Below are positions 6,528 through 7,747 of a stretch of 7,747 nt of DNA, one piece after another. The notes under the pieces are model-generated. The model had not been told where the DNA came from. It saw only the letters and a list, made by a program, of their open reading frames with translations, and did no database searches. Origin of the DNA: Planctomycetota bacterium (lineage in GTDB: Bacteria > Planctomycetota > Phycisphaerae > Sedimentisphaerales > Anaerobacaceae); the NCBI GenBank assembly GCA_026386835.1, contig JAPLMV010000035.1, forward strand, positions 1 to 7,747. The letters are read 5' to 3'. A program made the position numbers and the translations under genes. How positions within the stretch are numbered: the stretch's first letter is position 1; every line of letters begins with the position of its first letter.

Positions 6528-6553
6528 AAATATTATCTGCTGAATTTTTCTTG

Positions 6554-6588
6554 AACTAAAAACTAAGCACTTAAAACTACAAACTCCC
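6554..6588. repeat. Degenerate tandem 7-bp repeat, second copy of the cysE-end family
   Basis: Five consecutive heptamers stay in exact register: AACTAAA, AACTAAG, CACTTAA, AACTACA, AACTCCC. All share ACT at positions 2-4, and the fourth is identical to a unit at 1917-1923. This one lies in non-coding DNA. Confidence 0.6.
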
Positions 6589-6666
6589 TGTGCCTTTAAA
6601 ATTAACAATACCCAAAACTCCCCTCATAGTCAATTCTTTTACCCCAATAAAATTTGCTCAGCCAAA

Positions 6667-6786
6667 GCTTTGTCACGGCTTGTTTACAAGCCGATGTTCG
6701 AGACCTGAATAATTACGCAGATGCTTGCATCGAGAAAATTTTAAGGCCTTGAACTTATGGGCCAATTTCTTCTTGGCCGACAAAGC
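6667..6786. repeat. 120-nt inverted element able to fold as a four-arm cloverleaf
   Basis: Outer stem: GCTTTGTC (6667-6674) pairs perfectly with GACAAAGC (6779-6786). Arm 1: CGGCTTGT (6676-6683), loop TT, ACAAGCCG (6686-6693), a perfect palindrome. Arm 2: GTTCGAGACC (6696-6705) pairs with GGCCTTGAAC (6745-6754) with one mismatch and one G-T pair, continues as a patchy stem, and is capped by GATGC-TT-GCATC (6720-6731). Arm 3: GGCCAA (6760-6765), loop TTTCTTC, TTGGCC (6773-6778), perfect. The arms are almost directly adjacent. Each outer end is the same octamer followed by a hairpin, like two REP units in inverted orientation. It may be a miniature mobile element, an inverted REP pair or a structured RNA; strand and transcription are unknown. 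Confidence 0.65.
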
Positions 6787-6789
6787 AAA

Positions 6790-6842
6790 ATCAGTGTTAA
6801 ACCGTGAAATCTGTGTCAAAGTTTTTCTGCGTTAATCAGCGG
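6790..6842. repeat. Dispersed repeat word (TCTGTGTCAA / TCTGCGTTAATCAGCGGC type)
   Basis: Related phrases follow each other: TCAGTGTTAAA, ATCTGTGTCAAA and TCTGCGTTAATCAGCGGC, with a further ATCTGCGTC at 6895-6903. Phrases of this form recur in intergenic regions of many uncultivated bacteria. It looks like a decayed interspersed repeat. Confidence 0.45.
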
Positions 6843-6872
6843 CATTTTCAGCGTATGGTTCGACGTTGCACA

Positions 6873-6895
6873 CCATCCTGAGCTTGTCGAAGGAA
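6873..6895. repeat. Dispersed repeat word (CATCCTGAGCTTGTCGAAGG)
   Basis: The stretch contains CATCCTGAGCTTGTCGAAGG, a very common intergenic repeat sequence found in many phyla (on the other strand, CCTTCGACAAGCTCAGGATG). It does not code for protein here. Recognition is from general knowledge of the sequence, not from a search. Confidence 0.6.
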
Positions 6896-6940
6896 TCTGC
6901 GTCTAAAAAATCTTGCCCCTGCTATCCCATCCAAAAATTT

Positions 6941-6971
6941 CTTCGTGAACTTCGTGCTTTCGTGGTGAAAA
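6941..6971. repeat. Dispersed repeat word (CTTCGTG repeats ending GTGGTGAAAA)
   Basis: CTTCGTG occurs at 6941-6947 and 6950-6956 and as CTTTCGTG at 6957-6964, followed by GTGAAAA. This is the well-known 'CACGAAG' interspersed repeat type seen in many environmental genomes, here in three near-tandem units. Confidence 0.55.
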
Positions 6972-7026
6972 GTTTTACCCATTTTAACACGGGTGGGCTT
7001 TTTTAAACGAGCGCGCAAAAAACCCT

Positions 7027-7054
7027 ACTTTTTTTGTAAAAAAGTGTAAAAAAA
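7027..7054. repeat. AT-rich hairpin and tandem decamer
   Basis: ACTTTTTT (7027-7034), loop TGT, AAAAAAGT (7038-7045) form an 8-bp stem. TGTAAAAAAG (7035-7044) is followed at once by TGTAAAAAAA (7045-7054). Function is not evident; stems made of A-T pairs are weak terminators. Confidence 0.45.
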
Positions 7055-7203
7055 TGCTCAATTCGTGTCAGTTTTTGTCACTTTTTTAAATCACCCTAAC
7101 CCCTTTACAGCAAAGGACTAAACGCAATTTAACGCCAAAATCTTACCCAATTTAACAATCTGAAATTGACAATAAAAAATTAGAATTTGGCAATCTCGCA
7201 GCT

Positions 7204-7216
7204 CCGCCTTGGGCGG
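7204..7216 (-). terminator. Weak candidate terminator after the entericidin-like gene
   Basis: CCGCC-TTG-GGCGG (plus strand) forms a 5-bp GC stem that starts 1 nt after the stop codon of the lipoprotein gene. The only T-run on the minus strand (around 7175-7180) is more than 20 nt further on, so this is not a standard intrinsic terminator. Confidence 0.3.
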
Positions 7217-7217
7217 T

Positions 7218-7355
7218 TCACTTTCCTTCGAGAATTTCTGCGCTTTTCTGGCCTGTCCACTTAATATCTCCGCCGACTCCCTGTACTGTCTGACAGCCGA
7301 TAATTGAAAACGCCATCGCAATTAACACAATAATCAAAAGTGATTTTTTAATCAT
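7218..7355 (-). CDS. Small entericidin-type lipoprotein
   Basis: This 45-aa gene reads MIKKSLLIIVLIAMAFSIIGC followed by QTVQGVGGDIKWTGQ (given in two parts) and ends EILEGK. It has a short basic start, a hydrophobic stretch and a lipobox IIGC with Cys21 as the lipidated residue. Gln at +2 favours the outer membrane. The motif C-x-T-V-x-G-x-G-x-D-I-x-x-x-G right after the cysteine is the signature of the entericidin EcnA/EcnB family, and the length is normal for it. In E. coli, EcnA and EcnB are a stress-linked antidote and bacteriolytic toxin pair; here only one copy is seen and its role is unknown. The ATG at 7353-7355 is preceded by GGA with 6 nt spacing. It is transcribed divergently from the exonuclease III gene. 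Confidence 0.85.
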   Translation of the reverse strand: MIKKSLLIIVLIAMAFSIIGCQTVQGVGGDIKWTGQKSAEILEGK

Positions 7356-7395
7356 TTTTTCCAGACTCCATTTTATTAATGACAAATTCACATCT

Positions 7396-7452
7396 ACGGT
7401 ATTATGATGTATCTACCGTGTTTGCGTAATGTTATCGGCTAAACAATATAAT
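7396..7452 (+). promoter_or_regulatory. Divergent promoter region with candidate operator and -10 of the exonuclease gene
   Basis: A perfect TATAAT lies at 7447-7452, 27 nt before the exonuclease ATG, with TTGCGT (7422-7427) as a possible -35 at a long 19-nt spacing. An inverted repeat ACGGTA (7396-7401) / TACCGT (7414-7419) sits upstream, between this promoter and the divergent lipoprotein gene. ATCTAC also occurs twice in direct orientation (7392-7397 and 7411-7416). On the minus strand CATAAT (7401-7406) could be the -10 for the lipoprotein gene. The repeats could be an operator, but no known regulator consensus is recognised. Confidence 0.4.
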
Positions 7453-7479
7453 TTTTAACAGTCTATATTGGAAGCTCAA

Positions 7480-7747
7480 ATGAAGATTGCCAGCTTTAAT
7501 GTCAACTCCATTCGCTCTCGGCTGCCTGTCGTGCTGGACTGGCTTACCCAGAATCAGCCGGACGTTTTATGCGTTCAGGAAACAAAGGTGCAGGACGTCG
7601 ATTTCCCTGCTGAGCCGTTCGACCAGGCCGGCTATAACTATATTTTCAAAGGCCAAAAGAGTTATAACGGTGTAGCCATTTTCAGCAAAGACAAACCCAA
7701 AAATGTTGAGTTCGGCCTTGACGACGAGCCGCAAGACCAGCCACGAC
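7480..7747 (+). CDS. xth: Exodeoxyribonuclease III, N-terminal part
   Basis: The first 89 codons are present and the gene leaves the window at 7747. MKIASFNVNSIRSRL is the classic exonuclease III start, with Asn7 at the family's active-site position. VQETK places Glu34, the metal-binding glutamate, at the same number as in E. coli ExoIII. GQKSYNGVAIFSK and the FGLDDEP stretch also fit. The family repairs DNA as AP endonuclease, 3'-phosphodiesterase and 3'-5' exonuclease on double-stranded DNA. The ATG at 7480-7482 has GGAAG 6 nt upstream. An overlapping open frame beginning at 7487 is a shadow. The catalytic Asp and His near the C-terminus are outside the window. Confidence 0.95.
   Translation, partial: MKIASFNVNSIRSRLPVVLDWLTQNQPDVLCVQETKVQDVDFPAEPFDQAGYNYIFKGQKSYNGVAIFSKDKPKNVEFGLDDEPQDQPR

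Larger units (their letters stand above)
6359..7217. other. Long non-coding, repeat-rich intergenic region
   Basis: About 860 nt with no credible gene on either strand. It holds a degenerate 7-bp array (6554-6588), a 120-nt cloverleaf-like inverted element (6667-6786), several short repeat words ending in forms such as GTGGTGAAAA, and AT-rich direct repeats (7027-7054; imperfect copies at 7158-7173 and 7179-7194 with a 21-bp period). No tRNA or rRNA is seen. Confidence 0.7.

Noticed and set aside
6667..6786. tRNA or tmRNA gene (because of the cloverleaf shape and a GTTCGAGAC stretch resembling a T-loop)
   Set aside because: Arm sizes and loops do not fit: no 7-nt anticodon loop, no D-loop consensus, and the GTTCGAG is in a stem, not a T-loop.
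6941..6971. CRISPR array (near-tandem CTTCGTG units)
   Set aside because: Units are 7-8 bp with spacing of 1-2 nt, far too short for CRISPR repeats and spacers, and no cas genes are present.
6976..7006. Intrinsic terminator (GC-rich stretch ending GGGTGGGCTTTTTT)
   Set aside because: The T-run is good but only 4-bp stems can be formed before it, and no gene on the plus strand ends nearby.
7118..7321. 67-codon minus-strand open frame
   Set aside because: It overlaps the entericidin-like gene in another frame; the latter has a signal sequence, lipobox and family motif, while this frame has none.

Overview
The window looks like a piece of an environmental, probably anaerobic bacterium of moderate GC content. 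My best guess is Planctomycetota (Phycisphaerae-like). I base this on the style of the REP-associated transposase (N-terminal GYFVTWTTYG), the long EpsC-type serine acetyltransferase, a NIF-type rather than ISC-type Fe-S system, and the long intergenic stretch full of short repeats. This is inference from style; no rRNA or other decisive marker is present.

Positions 1-4268 (minus strand) form one tightly packed operon, read in the order Rrf2-type regulator, cysK, cysE, nadA, nifU, nifS (nifS runs off the left edge). Gaps are only about 16-35 nt and nifU/nifS overlap by ATGA. The logic is coherent. CysE and CysK make cysteine, NifS takes sulfur from cysteine, NifU builds Fe-S clusters on itself, and NadA is an oxygen-sensitive [4Fe-4S] enzyme that consumes such a cluster. 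The Rrf2 protein has three cysteines in the IscR pattern and probably senses cluster status. A 20-bp palindrome lies just upstream of it (4299-4318).

Positions 4388-6358 (minus strand) hold a full-length HUH/Y1 REP-associated tyrosine transposase, a REP-like 8-bp perfect hairpin just upstream of it, and a 433-aa secreted protein of unknown function, probably beta-propeller-like. After the stop codon of the secreted protein the same reading frame stays open for 28 more codons with protein-like content.

Positions 6359-7217 contain no convincing gene but many repeats. They include a 7-bp tandem repeat that also forms the 3' end of cysE, several short repeat 'words' of the kind seen widely in environmental genomes, and a 120-nt inverted structure (6667-6786) that folds on paper into a four-armed cloverleaf. 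Positions 7218-7355 (minus) encode a 45-aa entericidin-type lipoprotein. It is divergent from an exodeoxyribonuclease III gene that starts at 7480 (plus) and leaves the window at the right edge.
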